From Hyperoodon ampullatus (taxonomy: Eukaryota > Chordata > Mammalia > Artiodactyla > Ziphiidae): a stretch of DNA of 64,000 nt. The notes below the pieces were generated by a model. That model had not been told where the DNA came from, did no database searches, and worked only from the letters and a program-made list of their open reading frames with translations. Within the stretch, counting starts at the first letter, position 1, and every line of letters begins with the position of its first letter. A program made the translations under genes and the position numbers. Below, piece by piece: positions 24,096 to 37,100 of the stretch. The stretch spans positions 98,540,942-98,604,941 of the forward strand of contig OX457056.1 of NCBI GenBank assembly GCA_949752795.1, in the 5' to 3' direction.

Positions 24096-26105
24096 TAGAT
24101 TAAATGAATTCTATTTTAATGGAAATTGCTGCATATGATTGACAGGTTTTGTTAAGAAACTGTAGGTCAAAATTAAGCAAAAAGGATTAAGAAAACTATT
24201 AAAGGAGATTATACAAGTTACCTATCAATTTCCCATAGCTGAAGGAGATTAAAAAGGAAGAGAAACAGAAATAGATAATAAATACAATACTAAAAATAGT
24301 TGATTTTTGCCCTGATGAATACCTATAATATCAGTACCACTGGATTAACAGACTAAACTATGGATGGCATCATGGACTTAGTGTACCACTCTTTTGAATA
24401 TTCTGTTGTGTTAAAAATTTAAATATATAAGTAAAAATACAGATACTTGTAGGCCATATGTTCCATATACTAAGAATTTTTAAAAAGAGAAAGCATTCCA
24501 CTGATCTCTACAGAACTACTTTTGTGAACATGATAGCTGAAAAATAGTTGCCTCTTGAGTAGTTCATCTTAAATTAGTTCATCCTAACTTGAACTAATTG
24601 AACTCACTGTAAAATTATGACTTTGTGTCAAAATAATATTAGTGAAATGAAATGGATACATTTTTGCCCCACTTACTTTTAAGAGAAGAAATCAATATCT
24701 TCCCAGATAGCTAGCTAGCTAGCTAGGTAATGTAAAAGTGGTGATGAAACATAGCAGTTATACTGAGAGATTTTCCTGATTTGCATGTTCAGAAAGGACC
24801 ATTTAAACATTCTCTTGTTTTCTAGTACTAATTTCTTATTTTAAAAAAAATTATAAATTGCTGACGGGTAAAAATATTTGTAACACACTAGCAAATATTA
24901 GTGTATGGAAGAACAAGCGCTGAATATAATCATCTAGTATGCTGAACACTGATGTGAAACAAGTTATTTTTCTCTCCTCTCTATGAAATGAGATCAGGAA
25001 ATGCTGAGAAAATCCATGGAAATATCAAAGTACAGGTTATAAGATCAGGGACATGATAAGTAAGAGACAGATTAAATGATACTTCTGAAAGGACCAGTCC
25101 TTTTAACCTGATCAGATCATTCAGTCACCTGCTTCCATATAGATATCTGAATAAGAAGTCCAAATAACTAGAATATTCAGGCTTTTAATTTTTTGTTTGT
25201 TGAATACAAATTATATCTTTGCTACTTCAATTGGTATTTCTCTAACAATAACTGTAAATTTGAATGTGCATTATTTTGTTTTTTTAACTTGAACTCCTGT
25301 GAATTGTCTATTCATATACATAATTTTTTTGCTTTTGTCTTTTTCTTGAATATATGTGATCAATTTTTATATTATAAATGGTAATTCATTTTTTGTCACC
25401 TGCATTACACATTTATTTTTTCCAAAGTTGTCACATCTTTTTACTTTACTTACTATATCTTTAAACTTAAAATATTTTTAAACATTAGTTATATATGAAT
25501 ACTTTTTTGCTTTGTAAATTCAGGATCCAAATCGTAGATAATTTCTCCAAAAATAATTTCCTCAATTTATCTGATAAGATTTAAGTTCCTTTTTATATTT
25601 ATATATTTAATACACAAGTATTTAACTCTAGTATAAGTAGATACACATTTTTATTTTCTTCCAGCTGGTTAACAAATGTGTCAGCACAAATTATTTCAGA
25701 TCCATCCTCTGCCTACTGAATTAAAATACCTATATACATATATGGGTATATATATATCAAATTTTCTGAGATATATTTCTTAATTCTCTAATTTGTTCTA
25801 CTGACATATATAGGATTGTTCTATAAAAATGCAATTTAATTGGATTGAATAGGCTTCTTCATTGCCCTCCTTTCCCTAGTATTTTGTGGCTATTCCTTAT
25901 CACAATTTTTTTTATAAAATATAATTTTGAAATACTCATTAACATAGCTCTCAGACCATCTATTTTGGTATCTTTTAATAATACATTTTAAATCACCTTT
26001 CTAAATTCCTCTATAGTGGTTGGCCTAAACAAGTTTTCCACTCTTTGGGTTAATTGATTTATTTTCATTTTCCTGGGAAACTAACCTTTCCATTAGTTTC
26101 TCAAA
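24096..26105. other. Intergenic DNA with no supported gene
   Basis: Very AT-rich non-coding sequence. It contains the (GCTA)n tract at 24708-24726 and a TA-rich stretch near 25730-25760. No gene or named repeat is supported. Confidence 0.5.
24708..24726. repeat. (GCTA)n self-complementary microsatellite
   Basis: Four consecutive ctag units at 24711-24726 form a perfect palindrome of 16 bp, preceded by tag. Confidence 0.85.
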
Positions 26106-26109
26106 TTCC

Positions 26110-26545
26110 TTGCTAAAGTAGATAGCTCTGGTGCTCCAACTAGTCCCTATTCAGGGACATCAAGATCACCAGCACCTTCTAACAGTTGACAAATATTTGC
26201 CTCACTATGAATTGCCTTCAGACACAGGAAGTTGCCCTGCCAAAGTTTATGTCCCTTTCCATGAAATGGTGGATAACAAATACTGGATTGAAGCAGGGAA
26301 ACAAAGACTCAGCCCCCTGGTCTCAATTTTGGACAACTCCAAATGATCCTTTCCAGTTCACAGCTCAATGTAGGATTGACTTCAGACTTATTGGCAACTG
26401 CACTGTGGTTCAGCATCCCCTTCTTTGCACTTCCTCCTGCCTTCCCTGCACTTGTATGTTCCAAGTTACTCTTTAATGAACCACCTGTGTGCAACTTTCA
26501 ATCTGAGATTCTGTTTCTAGCGAATTCAACCTAAGGCATTTAGAG
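26110..26545 (+). repeat. Probable ERV LTR remnant (5' side of ERVL-like provirus)
   Basis: The segment order 'gggacatcaagatcaccagc', 'tgaattgccttcagacacag', 'aggaagttgccctgccaaag' and 'ttctagcgaattcaaccta' resembles an old mammalian LTR. It lies directly upstream of ERVL-like internal sequence in the same orientation. Open frames here (26131-26534) overlap in several frames and are not supported as genes. Family name not assigned. Confidence 0.45.
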
Positions 26546-29320
26546 CTTGGGTTGTTTCTGAGAAATAGGATCTAAAATTAAACTTTGGAGATGGATCACT
26601 AACTTGTCACCTTACAATGAGGACCTCATCTTTTTGGTAAGTGGAGGGGGAATCACACCTAGCAATTGTTAAAACTTTTCTCAATGGTGCTAGTATAAAG
26701 GGATGAACTGGTTAATGCAATATTATTAGCTCTTGATAGGCAGGAGGGAAATACTACCTGTATGGAAAATTAACTAGGTTGACTGTTGCCGAGCAACGTA
26801 GGTTTATAGGAGAGAGAAAATGACAGGCAAAGGAGATTATTACCAATTCAAAACAAATTGCAAAACACAAGGGCCTCCTTGACAGCACTCAAGGAAATCC
26901 CAGTCTCCTACAGAGAGGAAATCTAGGCTCAGTATTGAAAGCGAAATGTAATAGATCTTCAGAGAATTTAAAATTCTCAGTCCTGGCAGGTCTACGAGGT
27001 CAAGATCAAGATCTAGTGGAGAAGGAATGAAATCTCTAGACTTGGGCTGGAGATATATGGGAAGATCCAAATGAGAACACTGAACTCACAGATTCCCTAG
27101 GAATACTGAGGCTGCAGATATGGTTCACTCTCCCTTCTTGAAAGATAGTAGAATTACCCCTGTAATACAGAACAAACCTGACTCCATATTGGATCCATTC
27201 CTTTAGCTATAAACTTTGTGCTCTGTTGCCTGTGATTAGTCATGCTGGCTCCACATCTTTGTAAAAGAATGTTGCTTATAGACTGAAATATACATGAGAG
27301 CTCATTCTCAAGGCTCTGCCTCCCAGGCTTGACCTTTAAAGGTGTAACACTTTTCATTCATATAGAGATAAAAAGTTGCAAGAAGAGCAAATAACCTTTG
27401 TCTTCTTGGAGGTTTATAGGAACATTGTGACCTGACCTACGTGGACAGCTGCAAGAACAAAAGATTCACACCAAGAGGTTTGCAACAACTAGCCACACCT
27501 CCCCCTCACCTTTTAGTATAAAAGAAGACTGAATTTCTAGCTCAGGTAAGATGGTTCTTTGGGACACTAGTCCAATCTTTTTGTCTGATGACTTTCTGAG
27601 TAAAGTTGCTATTCCTTTCCCCAACATCTCATCTCTTGATTTATTGGCCTGTCATATGGCAAGCAGTAACAGGAGGAGAGAGGATCTCCTGAAACAGGAT
27701 TTGATGCTTTGCCATGGATCTGGGGAATAGTGTTTACAAGTTGACAGGATTTTGGAAACTTGGAAAAAATATGGGCCATACTAAGTGAAGCAGAAATATC
27801 AGAAATGCTGTGGTAGACAGTGAAGGAAGGGATCACAAAGCTCAGAGAGGTAAGCAAAACAGAGCAGATACATTCTGGATGGCTGAGAAAACCACTAGTT
27901 GTCAAAGCCCTCTAAGAGAGACTAGAGGGGCATCTATTTACCACAATGATGAGGAATATACCAGTACCACTGAGCATCTTGGTGGTTGATGACTAGTCTC
28001 TGTAGGCTGTGGCTGACAATAGGAGATACTGTTATATAACTGGATTTTCTGATAGCAACAAGATGATAAGATGCTGAATAACAGAAGTCAGAAGGTGGCA
28101 ATTATCTATCAGAAGCAAAGTGGTTACAAATATTATAAGCAACAAAATCAGTGGGTAGCTATAAGGGGCTACCATGTAGAAAGGCATGGAATAGTTAAAA
28201 GAACATGGAAATCCCCAGAGGAAAGGAGATGGGCAGCCAACAAGGGTATTGTCTATTTTATATAATGAAATCAAGGATGGATGATCAGGAAGCTGAGGAG
28301 TCCAGTGAAAAGTCACTGTCTCTGGCCAAGTTCTTAGATATAAGTTATTTCTATGACCTTTGGACTGAGAAGAAATCAGGCCTTTTGAAGGAAGGACCCT
28401 ACAACACCACAGCAAGCGCATTGAGAAAACATTACCTTTGTCTTTTCACAAAGGGATCTATTGAAATTCATTCATGTAAAAAAGTAGAATACCCAGTACT
28501 TCAGGAATTATTGGTTACAGATACTAATTTGACATTGTTACCTAGGATTCATAGTGCCATTTGGATCTCCTACTAGACTTACATGTCACACACAAGCATA
28601 CAAATGTCTGGTAGTTAATGTCACGGGCTCCTTCAAACTGAACCAAACAATGGCCCTAATTGTAGCTGCTTTGTGAAAACTGGTATCTTTTTTAAGACAA
28701 GTTTAACATTGCCTTTGACACATGGTATGTTGAAATTGATCTGGCAAATGCAATCTTTTCTATTCTTATCAGGCAGGAGAAAAAGGAGCAATTCACATTT
28801 ACACGTGAAGGACTCTAGAATGAGTTTAGAGTCTTGGTCTGGGAAAAAGTTGTAAAGTGTCAAAAGGAACCTGGACTATAATGGACAATTCACAGAGCAT
28901 CACATTGATCCATGAATCAGGGTAGAATACAAGAACTGGCGAGTACACTGGAAGCATTGATGAGGCACATAGGTTGGAGGAGGTGGTAGACTAACATTTT
29001 GAATTCAGAGAAACATCACATTAGTGAAGTTTTAGGGGTGTGGTGGCTTTAGGCAAGCTTGATATCCCATCTAAAGTATAGAACAAATTAATGCATCTCA
29101 ACCCCTACTTCTAAGAAGGCAGTTTAGTAGTTATGGGTCCATATTGAGTTCTGGAGCATATTTCAAAATTGACAAGACTGTTCTGACCTATTGCTGGATA
29201 AACTAGAAGGCTATCAGCTTTGAGTGGGGCACAGAGAAAGGTTTTTGTAGCAAGCCCATGCTTCAGTGCAAGCAGGTCTGACCTTTAGGCCTTATTACCT
29301 TCCATACTTTATGATACTAA
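26546..29320 (+). pseudogene. Degraded class III (ERVL-like) endogenous retrovirus, internal region
   Basis: Internal retroviral sequence in sense orientation, very old and without any long frame. The leader and gag-like part runs from about 26546 to 27155 (for example 'gaactggttaatgcaatatt' and 'gggctggagatatatggga'). It continues after the LTR at 27160-27655. A region at about 28870-29250 resembles the reverse-transcriptase and following part of pol: 'catcacattgatccatgaat', 'gtgaagttttaggggtgt' and 'ctatcagctttgagtgggg' are in the expected order. Frames at 28032-28421 (-) and 28205-28576 (+) are chance frames in this wreck. Env and a 3' LTR were not identified. The provirus cannot encode any protein. 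Confidence 0.6.
27160..27655 (+). mobile_element. Solo LTR, ERV1-like, inside the ERVL-like provirus
   Basis: About 495 bp, starting near 'tgtaatacagaacaaacctg'. It has a TATA-like 'agtataaaagaag' (about 27514), a polyadenylation region 'gagtaaagttgctattcc' and an end near 'tattggcctgtca'. Internal ERVL-like sequence lies on both sides, so this looks like a later insertion that recombined to a solo LTR. No convincing 4-6 bp TSD was found, and the right end could lie about 15 bp further on. Confidence 0.55.
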
Positions 29321-30744
29321 ACCTAACTGTGGTGGGGAAAAAATGCCCCAATGAGAGCATCTCAATTTTACGGGTGTGTATGAATTTATAAAGACAAATG
29401 CATTAATTAAAATACTGGATTTTAATAATATTAAATTTTGCCTAGTAGGTCTGTACCAGTCATAGAAAGATATGTTACAAAGCAGTTGTGTTTTATTATT
29501 TATCTTTGATTTCTGAATGATTTTGTTTTACATATTTAGCCATTATGCTGTGTTGTAGCACAAACAACTTTATAATTATTATTCATTTTTCTTTATAAAT
29601 TGTGTTTTAGATTGTGTGTGTGTATGTGTCAAACAAGGACGAATTTAATGTTAACTGACAAAATGAATAAAGAAGACAATATACAAAATTTATTTTAGGA
29701 AGTCAACTACTTTTAATTTAACATGTTTCCCAGATCATTCTCTTTGGGGTCAATAATTATTCTAAAGAAATGTAAATGTTACAGAATTTTCAAAAATAAG
29801 TCTGTTTTTTTTTTCCTGTGCTAATTAACATTATAATCCTTCAACTTTATTTTGTTCAGCTTTTCAATTTCAAGGCTCTGATATAGTTTACTTTTATAAC
29901 CATGAAATATGCAAAATTATATGTAATTATAAATTTATATTCCCAAGTCATTTTAGAAAACTGGGACAAAATTTCCCAGAAGGAATTTTCAGACAGTTAA
30001 AGCATTAAAGAATCATAATTTAATATTAGCCAAAGGATGAGAGGTCTAAACATATGCCTGATATTCAGAAATGTGCTGCTTCATTTTCTCTTAGCTTGTT
30101 ATGATTTTTCGTGGTTTATATTTCTATGTGAAGTAGAATCCCCAAAATAATTCTCCATTTCTTTTTTGTTCCATTTCCTTCATATTTCTATGTCTAATAT
30201 AGTTATATAAGAGTTTGACTATATTTACTTATTCAAGATAAAATGGAATGTAATTAAATAATTATTGAAATAAAGATGGATTATTATATGAATATCATTC
30301 ATTTGTAAGTGTTGGAATTAATGAAGTTAATATCACTTTTACTACAAGGGCATTAGGAAAGAGCTTACTTGTTACCATTTGCAAGGCATCCATTATACTT
30401 GCAATTAAATTGGTTAATTAGTAAGTTAACATTGTGTTGTGTGTAGTGAATGGAGTAGTCTCTATATATGCATAATACTGAGTTTTTATAATTGTAGAGT
30501 AACATGAGTTAATTGGGGAAGTGGAAGGTATGGAAAATATACCAAGGATAAAAATTAATTGGAACACATGGATGGTCTTAATAGATATTTCTGGATATTT
30601 TTTCCAATATTTATTCTTTAGGTCTGCATGTGTATATGTCTCTATGTATATATTTTACTTTTCATCTTTTCTTTGAAGCATTAGATCATGCATGTCATCT
30701 CCTGTCTTTAAACATTATTTGAAAACATAATTATATTATAGACA
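29321..30744. other. Intergenic DNA with no supported gene
   Basis: Very AT-rich non-coding sequence, with a short GT run near 29612-29630. No gene or named repeat is recognised. Confidence 0.5.
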
Positions 30745-31000
30745 TGTTATTATTCATTTGTCCAAATATATGGTATGTACAACACCAACAGTGTACCCTA
30801 ATGTAAACTGTGAACTTTGGGTGATTATGATGTGTCAGTGCAGAGTCATCAATTGTAACAAATACACCACTCTGGTGGGGATGTTGATAATGGGGAGGTT
30901 GCTCATGTGTGAGGCAGGGGATATATGGGAAATATCTGTATGTTTCCTCAATTTTACTGTGAACCTTAAGCTCCTCTGAAAAATAGAATCAATAATAATA
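30745..31000 (+). repeat. Old L1M 3' UTR fragment
   Basis: 'tcaattgtaacaaataca', 'ccactctggtggggatgt', 'ggggatatatgggaaata' and 'ctgtgaaccttaagctcc' in order identify the 3' UTR of an L1MA/L1MB-type element. The short + frame at 30758-30979 is non-coding repeat sequence. Confidence 0.75.
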
Positions 31001-31610
31001 ATAAATTGTAACTACTTAAATAATATTAATTTATACCTAGAGCCTATTTAAATTGTTTGCATAATTATATTTATTTTACCTACTTAGACATTTAAAAAAT
31101 TTTCTTGGTATTCTGTATATACATTTTATAATCATATACTTCAAGAAATAATTATTTTTATGGGATAAAGTTACAGAAGTTGAGTAAATGGACCAAAGAT
31201 GAATCAGATAGAAATGCTTTTGACCACATTATAGAAACTGCAGCAAACATGCAAACATGTTCTGGAAAATAATACAATTGTCTTTCAAAATAGAAGCTCC
31301 AGCAGTATGCAAGCTTTGGGTGTAGTACAATCAAGATTTCTTCTCTGCTCTTCTGTATTATATGGCATCTGCCTTCCCACCATGCTGGCTTCGTTACCAG
31401 CCTGGTTCCTCTCATAGTTTTAAGAAGGTTGCTAGCAACAAATGAGGCAATGTGCTTTCTTGTTGGTGCCCAGGAGAAGACAGATCCCAAATCATTTGGG
31501 CTAGGTCATAATTTCACTCCTGGACTAATAACATTTACCAGAAGGAAGACCTGGAAGTTAATAACCATAGAAACATAAAAGGGATAGAATTACACTCATA
31601 GATTTTGCAC
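31001..31610. other. Intergenic DNA, possibly old repeat
   Basis: AT-rich left half, more balanced right half (31330-31560). A 110-codon - strand frame at 31158-31490 has no recognisable domain, and nothing supports a gene. Part may be an LTR fragment I cannot name. Confidence 0.4.
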
Positions 31611-31614
31611 ATAC

Positions 31615-31993
31615 CAATCACTCTGCCTGGAGCACTCTTTCCAAAGTGTCACGTTTTCCTCTCTTTGTGTTATTCAGGTATGGATTCAATTGTTACCTAT
31701 TAAAAGTGGTATTTCTGAATTCCTTATCTAAAATTTCTTCTCTATAGGTGTCCCATCACAACAAACATTTCATGGTCCATTGATTTTCATAAGATGTTAC
31801 TACTTAAATCCACATTATTTATTACTGCATATATATATATATTTATTTTCCATTTCCTTCACTAGAATGAAAGCACCATGTTTATATACCCCCTATGAGA
31901 ATATAAGCAGTTTAAAACATCTCTGCCTTGTTTATTGCTGAATTCCTTGACGTTCTTTCATATGACGTATGGAAGACGTTCAAAAAATATTTT
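31615..31993 (+). repeat. L2 LINE 3'-end remnant, sense
   Basis: 'tctgcctggagcactctttc', then the 'ttattcaggtatggattcaa', 'tgaattccttatctaaaat', 'cactagaatgaaagcacc' and 'gttcaaaaaatattttcag' stretches, follow the L2 3' end in order. Confidence 0.75.
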
Positions 31994-31994
31994 C

Positions 31995-32097
31995 AGAAAG
32001 AAAGAAAAAAAAGGAGGAGGTAAAGAGAAGAGGGAAAAAAAGGGAGAGAGTGAGGGAGGAAAGAAAGAAGGAAAGAGAGAGAGAAGAAAAAGGAAGG
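31995..32097 (+). repeat. Purine tract of about 103 bp
   Basis: Only two pyrimidines (32021 and 32051) interrupt an A/G tract made of GAAA, GGA and GAGA motifs. It starts where the L2 ends and may have grown from the L2 tail. Confidence 0.9.
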
Positions 32098-32179
32098 TAA
32101 ATGTGTGAGTACATGTAGATGATACATCAAAACTATTTTACTGCTTTTTTTCTCCTGTAACTGGCCATATTGGTACCTG

Positions 32180-32575
<396 letters not shown>

Positions 32576-33384
32576 TATAAATATTAATACATATACATAC
32601 ATACACACACACATTTGTAAAAATTCTGGGAATCTTACTGGTGCTCCCTCCATTTTACAAACCCGTATCCACAAATCTCCTTTTGGCCTCTTCTGAGATA
32701 GCGGAGGGACAGCACCCTTAAGCATCTTATTAGCTCTGTTGTTTAATTGAGAGATCCATGAAGCATACTCTTAATAAAAGGTGTAGTGTCAGTGCTCTGA
32801 GGAACCATCTTTCATCATTCTGAGGTTTTAACAAAGGATTTTAAAGTCACATCATCTTTAGATTATACTTTTCAAAGAGTGTCTTGGATATAACCTTTGC
32901 TTGGAAACAATTATTTTCAGCATCATTTTCCAGCTGTAAAGGCTAAGAATTTTCAAAACCATCAAGTCCTGCCTCCTTCTTGTTTAACAGTCCATTCCTC
33001 AATTTCTCTCTCTCATCTCACACTTTTCTAGAAGCAGCAAGAATAATCCAGGCAGCATCCTCAATGTTGCTTGAAAAACTCCTTAGTTTACCCCATTAAT
33101 TAGACACATGTTCTACCCTTAATCATTCTTGGAGGCAAGAGTGCTGCTAAACTTTCTGCTTCTACTTAACAGTGATCTCCTTCCTCGTTTCTACGACAGT
33201 TTTTCTTACTCTCTTAAAAGCCCACACTGGCTGCTTTATTAAAGCCTATGAATCTCTAGAAACAATTTTTTCAAGGTACTTTAGGCTTTAACTTACATGT
33301 GAACTGTCTTCACGTGACTGGCTAGTTCCAAAGATACACTCACATTTTATTTTTAGTTATGACAGCACCCTATTCTTGGTATCA
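32576..33384. other. Intergenic DNA with no supported gene
   Basis: Non-coding sequence with a short CATA/CA microsatellite at about 32588-32613. Nothing else is recognised. Confidence 0.45.
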
Positions 33385-33885
33385 AACTCTGTATCAATTA
33401 TCTATTTCTGCATTTAAAAGTTATTTCAAAACTTAGTGGCATAAAACAACAAAAATTTATCATTTCACAATTTCAGTGGGTTAGAAATCTGGAAACAGCT
33501 TCACTGGATACTTTTGGTTAAAGGCTTTCATGAGGTAGCATTCACAATTTTAGTTGGGATTTTATTTCCATGTGAAAGGTTGACTGAGGGAGTACATTTT
33601 TAAACTCAGATTGTTGTTTAATGGCCTTGTTTGCTTACGATTTGGGCCTCTCCACAAGGCTGACTCATAATACGGGACCTGGGTTCTCCTGGAGTGAGTG
33701 ATTTCAAAAGAAAATGAGAGCACTCAGGGTAGGAGCCACAGCTTTTGTAATAAATGGATCCTTCTGCTATATAATATACATAGAAGTGAGTCAATAAGCC
33801 ACGCCCTTACTCAATGGAAGGTATTATATCTGGGTGTGAAAAACAATAGGGGGCGTTAATTAGGGACCACAACTGCCTACCACAG
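33385..33885 (+). repeat. LTR-like remnant (MaLR-type suspected)
   Basis: The series 'caaaacttagtggcataaaa', 'aacaacaaaaatttatcatt', 'gatttgggcctctccacaag' and 'cacaactgcctaccacag' recurs widely in mammals in this order and fits an old ERVL-MaLR-type LTR. The orientation given is that of this phrase order. The subfamily is not assigned. Confidence 0.5.
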
Positions 33886-34129
33886 AACATATAAAGGTAA
33901 ACCATGGTCAAGAAGGGGGTGCAAACAAGGTATTCAGAGTCTAGTAAAAGTCTTTTGAGACAAGAGGGATAAGAATGAGCAGCTAAATATTTGATGGGGA
34001 ATAAACACTTTTTTCCTTTTTTTCTATACATATGATTTTAAAAGTTTCTTCCTTGTTTCAAAATCCTGTTGTGATAGTGTCTTTGTGTGAAATATGTAAG
34101 TAATCTTGTAAGAACAAATTTTTTTTAGA

Positions 34130-37100
34130 TTCCATATATATTTGTTAGCATATGGTGTATCTTTTTCTCTTTCTGACTTACTTCATCCTATATGACAGAA
34201 TATAGGCCCATCTACCTCACTACAAAAAACTCAATTTCATTTCGTTTTATGGCTGAGTAATATTCCAATATATATATGTTCCACATCTTCTTTATCCATT
34301 CACCTGTCAATGGACACTTAGGTTGCTTCCATGTCCTGGCTACTGTAAATAGAGTTGAAATGAACATTGTGGTATATGACTCTTTTGGAATTATGGTTTT
34401 CTCAGGGTATATGCCCAGCAATGAGATTGCTGGGTCTTATGGTAGTTCTGTTTTTAGGTTTTTGAGGAACCTCCATAGTGTTCTCCATAGTGGCTGTATC
34501 AATTTATATTCCCACCAATAGTAAAAGAGGGTCCCCTTTTCTCCACAACCTCTCCAGCATTTATTGTTGGTAGATTTTTTGATGATAGTTATTCTGACCA
34601 TTATGAGATGATATCTCATTGTAGTTTTGATTTGTATTTATCTAATGATTAGTGATGGTGAGCATCATTTCATAAGTTTGTTGGAAATATGTTTATCTTC
34701 TTTGCAGAAATGTCTACTTAGGTCTTTTGCCCCTTTTTGGACTGGGTTGTTTACATTTTTGATATTGAGCTGCATGAGCTGCTTGTAAATTTTGGAGATT
34801 AATCCATTGTCAATTGCTTCATTGCAAATATTTTCTCCCATTCTGAGGGTTGTCTTTTTGTCTTGTTTATGTTTTCCTTTGCTGTGCAAAAGCTTTTAAG
34901 TTTTATTAGGTCTCATTTGTTTATTTATATTATTATTTCCATTTCTTTAGGAGGTGGGTGAAAAAGGGTCTGCTGTGATTTTTGTCATAGAGTGTTTTGC
35001 CTATGTTTTCCTCTAAGAGTTTGATAGTGTCTGGCCTTACATTTAGGTCTTTAATCTATTTTGAGATTATTTTTATGTATGGTGTTAGAGAGTGTTCTAA
35101 TTTCATTCTTTTACATGTAGTTGTCCAGTTTTCCCAGCACCACTTATTGAAGAGACAGTCTTTTCTCCACTGTATATTCTTGCCTCCTTTATCAAAAGTA
35201 AGGTGACCATATGTGTGTGGGTTTATCTCTGGGCTTTCTATCCTGTTTCATTGATCTATATTTCTGTTTTTGTACCAGTACCATACTGTCTTGATTATGT
35301 AGCTTTGCAGTATAATCTGAAGTCTGGGAGTCTGATTCCTCTAGGTCCGTTTTTCTTTCTCAAGATTGTTATGGCCATTCGGGGTCTTTTGTGTTTCTAT
35401 ACAAATTGTGAATTTTTTTGTTTAGTTCTGAGAAAAATGCCACTGGTAGTTTGATAGGGATTGCATTGAATCTGTAGATTACTTTGAGTAGTATAGTCAT
35501 TTTCACAATATTGATTCTTCCAATCTAGGAAAATGGTATATATCTCCATCTATTTGTAACATCTTTAATTTCTTTAATAAATGTCTTATAGTTTTCTGCA
35601 TACAGGTCTTTTGTCTCCTTAGGTAGGTTTATTCCTAGGTATTTTATTCTTTTTGTTGCAGTTGTAAATGGGAGTGTTTCCTTAATTTTTCTTTCAGATT
35701 TTTCATCATTAGTGTATAGGAATGCAAGAGATTTCTGTGCATTAATTTTATATCCTGCTACTTTACCACATTCATTGATTAACTCTAGTAATTTTTTTGG
35801 TAGCATCTTCAGGATTCTTTATGTATAGTATCATGACATCTGCAAACAGTGACAACTTTACTTCTTTTCTGATTAGGATTTTTTTTATTTATTTTTTCTT
35901 CTCTGACTGCTATGGATAAAACTTCCAAAACGATGTTGAAAAATAGTGATGAGAGGGGACAACCTTGTCTTGTTCCTAACCTTAGAGGAAATCATTTCAG
36001 AATTTCAACATTGAGAATGATGTTGGCTGTGGTTTGTCATATATGGCCTTTACTATGTTGAAGTAAGTTCCTCTATGCCTACATTCTGTAGGTTTTTTAT
36101 CATAAATGGGTGTTGAATTGTGTCGAATGATTTTTCTACATCTATTGTGATGATCATATGGATTTTCTCCTTCAATTTGTTAATATGCTGTATCACATGG
36201 ATTGATTTTCACATATTGAAGAATCCTTGCATTCCTGGGATAAACTCCACTTGATCATAGTGTATGAGCCTTTTAATGTGTTGTTGGATTCTGTTTGGTA
36301 GTATTTTGTTGAGAATTTTGCATCTATATTCATCAGTGATATTAGCCTGTAGCTTTCTTTCTTTGTGACATCTTTGTCCTGTTTCGTATCACGGTGATGG
36401 TGGTCTCGTAGAATGAGTTTGGGAGTGTTCCTCCCTCTGCTATATCTTGGAAGAGTTTGAGAAGGATAGGCGTTAGCTCTTCTCTAAATATTTGATAGAA
36501 TTCTCCTCTGAAGCCATCTGGTCCTGGGCTTTTGTTTGTTGGAAGATTTTTAATCACAGTTTCAATTTCAGTGCTTGTGATTGGTCTATTCATATTTTCT
36601 ATTTCTTCCTGGTTCAGTTTCGGGAGGCTGTGTTTTTCTAATAATTTATCCATTTCTTCCAGGTTGTCCATTTTATTGGCATAGAGTTGCTTGTAGTAAT
36701 CTCTCATGATCCTTTGTATTTCTGCAGTGTCAGTTGTTACTTCTCCTTTTTCATTTCTAATTCTATTGATTTGAGTCTTCTCCCTTTCTTTCTTGATGAG
36801 TCTGGCTAAAGGTTTATCAATTTTGTTTATCTTCTCAAAGAGGCAGTTTTTAGTTTTATTGATCTTTGCTATCATTTACTTCATTTCTTTTTCATATATT
36901 TCTGATCTTATCTTTATGTTTTCTTTTCTTCTGCTACCTTTGGCATTTTTTTGTTCCTCTTTGTCTAACAGTTTTAGGTGTAAGTTTAGGTTACTTATTT
37001 GAGATGTTTCTTGTTTCTTGAGGTCGGATTGTATTGCTATAAACTTCCCTCTTTAGGGGAACTGCTTTTGCTGTATCCCATAGGTTTTGGGTCATCGTGT

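Noticed and set aside
26131..26534. Three overlapping + frames and one - frame as a small gene
   Set aside because: Several frames are open at once because the segment is short and stop-poor. The sequence resembles an LTR.
28032..28576. Overlapping 129-codon (-) and 123-codon (+) frames as genes
   Set aside because: They lie inside the degraded ERVL-like internal region, on opposite strands and with no domain. They are chance frames in broken proviral sequence.
31158..31490. 110-codon - strand frame as a gene
   Set aside because: No domain, no splice or promoter context, and the ATG is not supported. The segment may be part of an unnamed old repeat.
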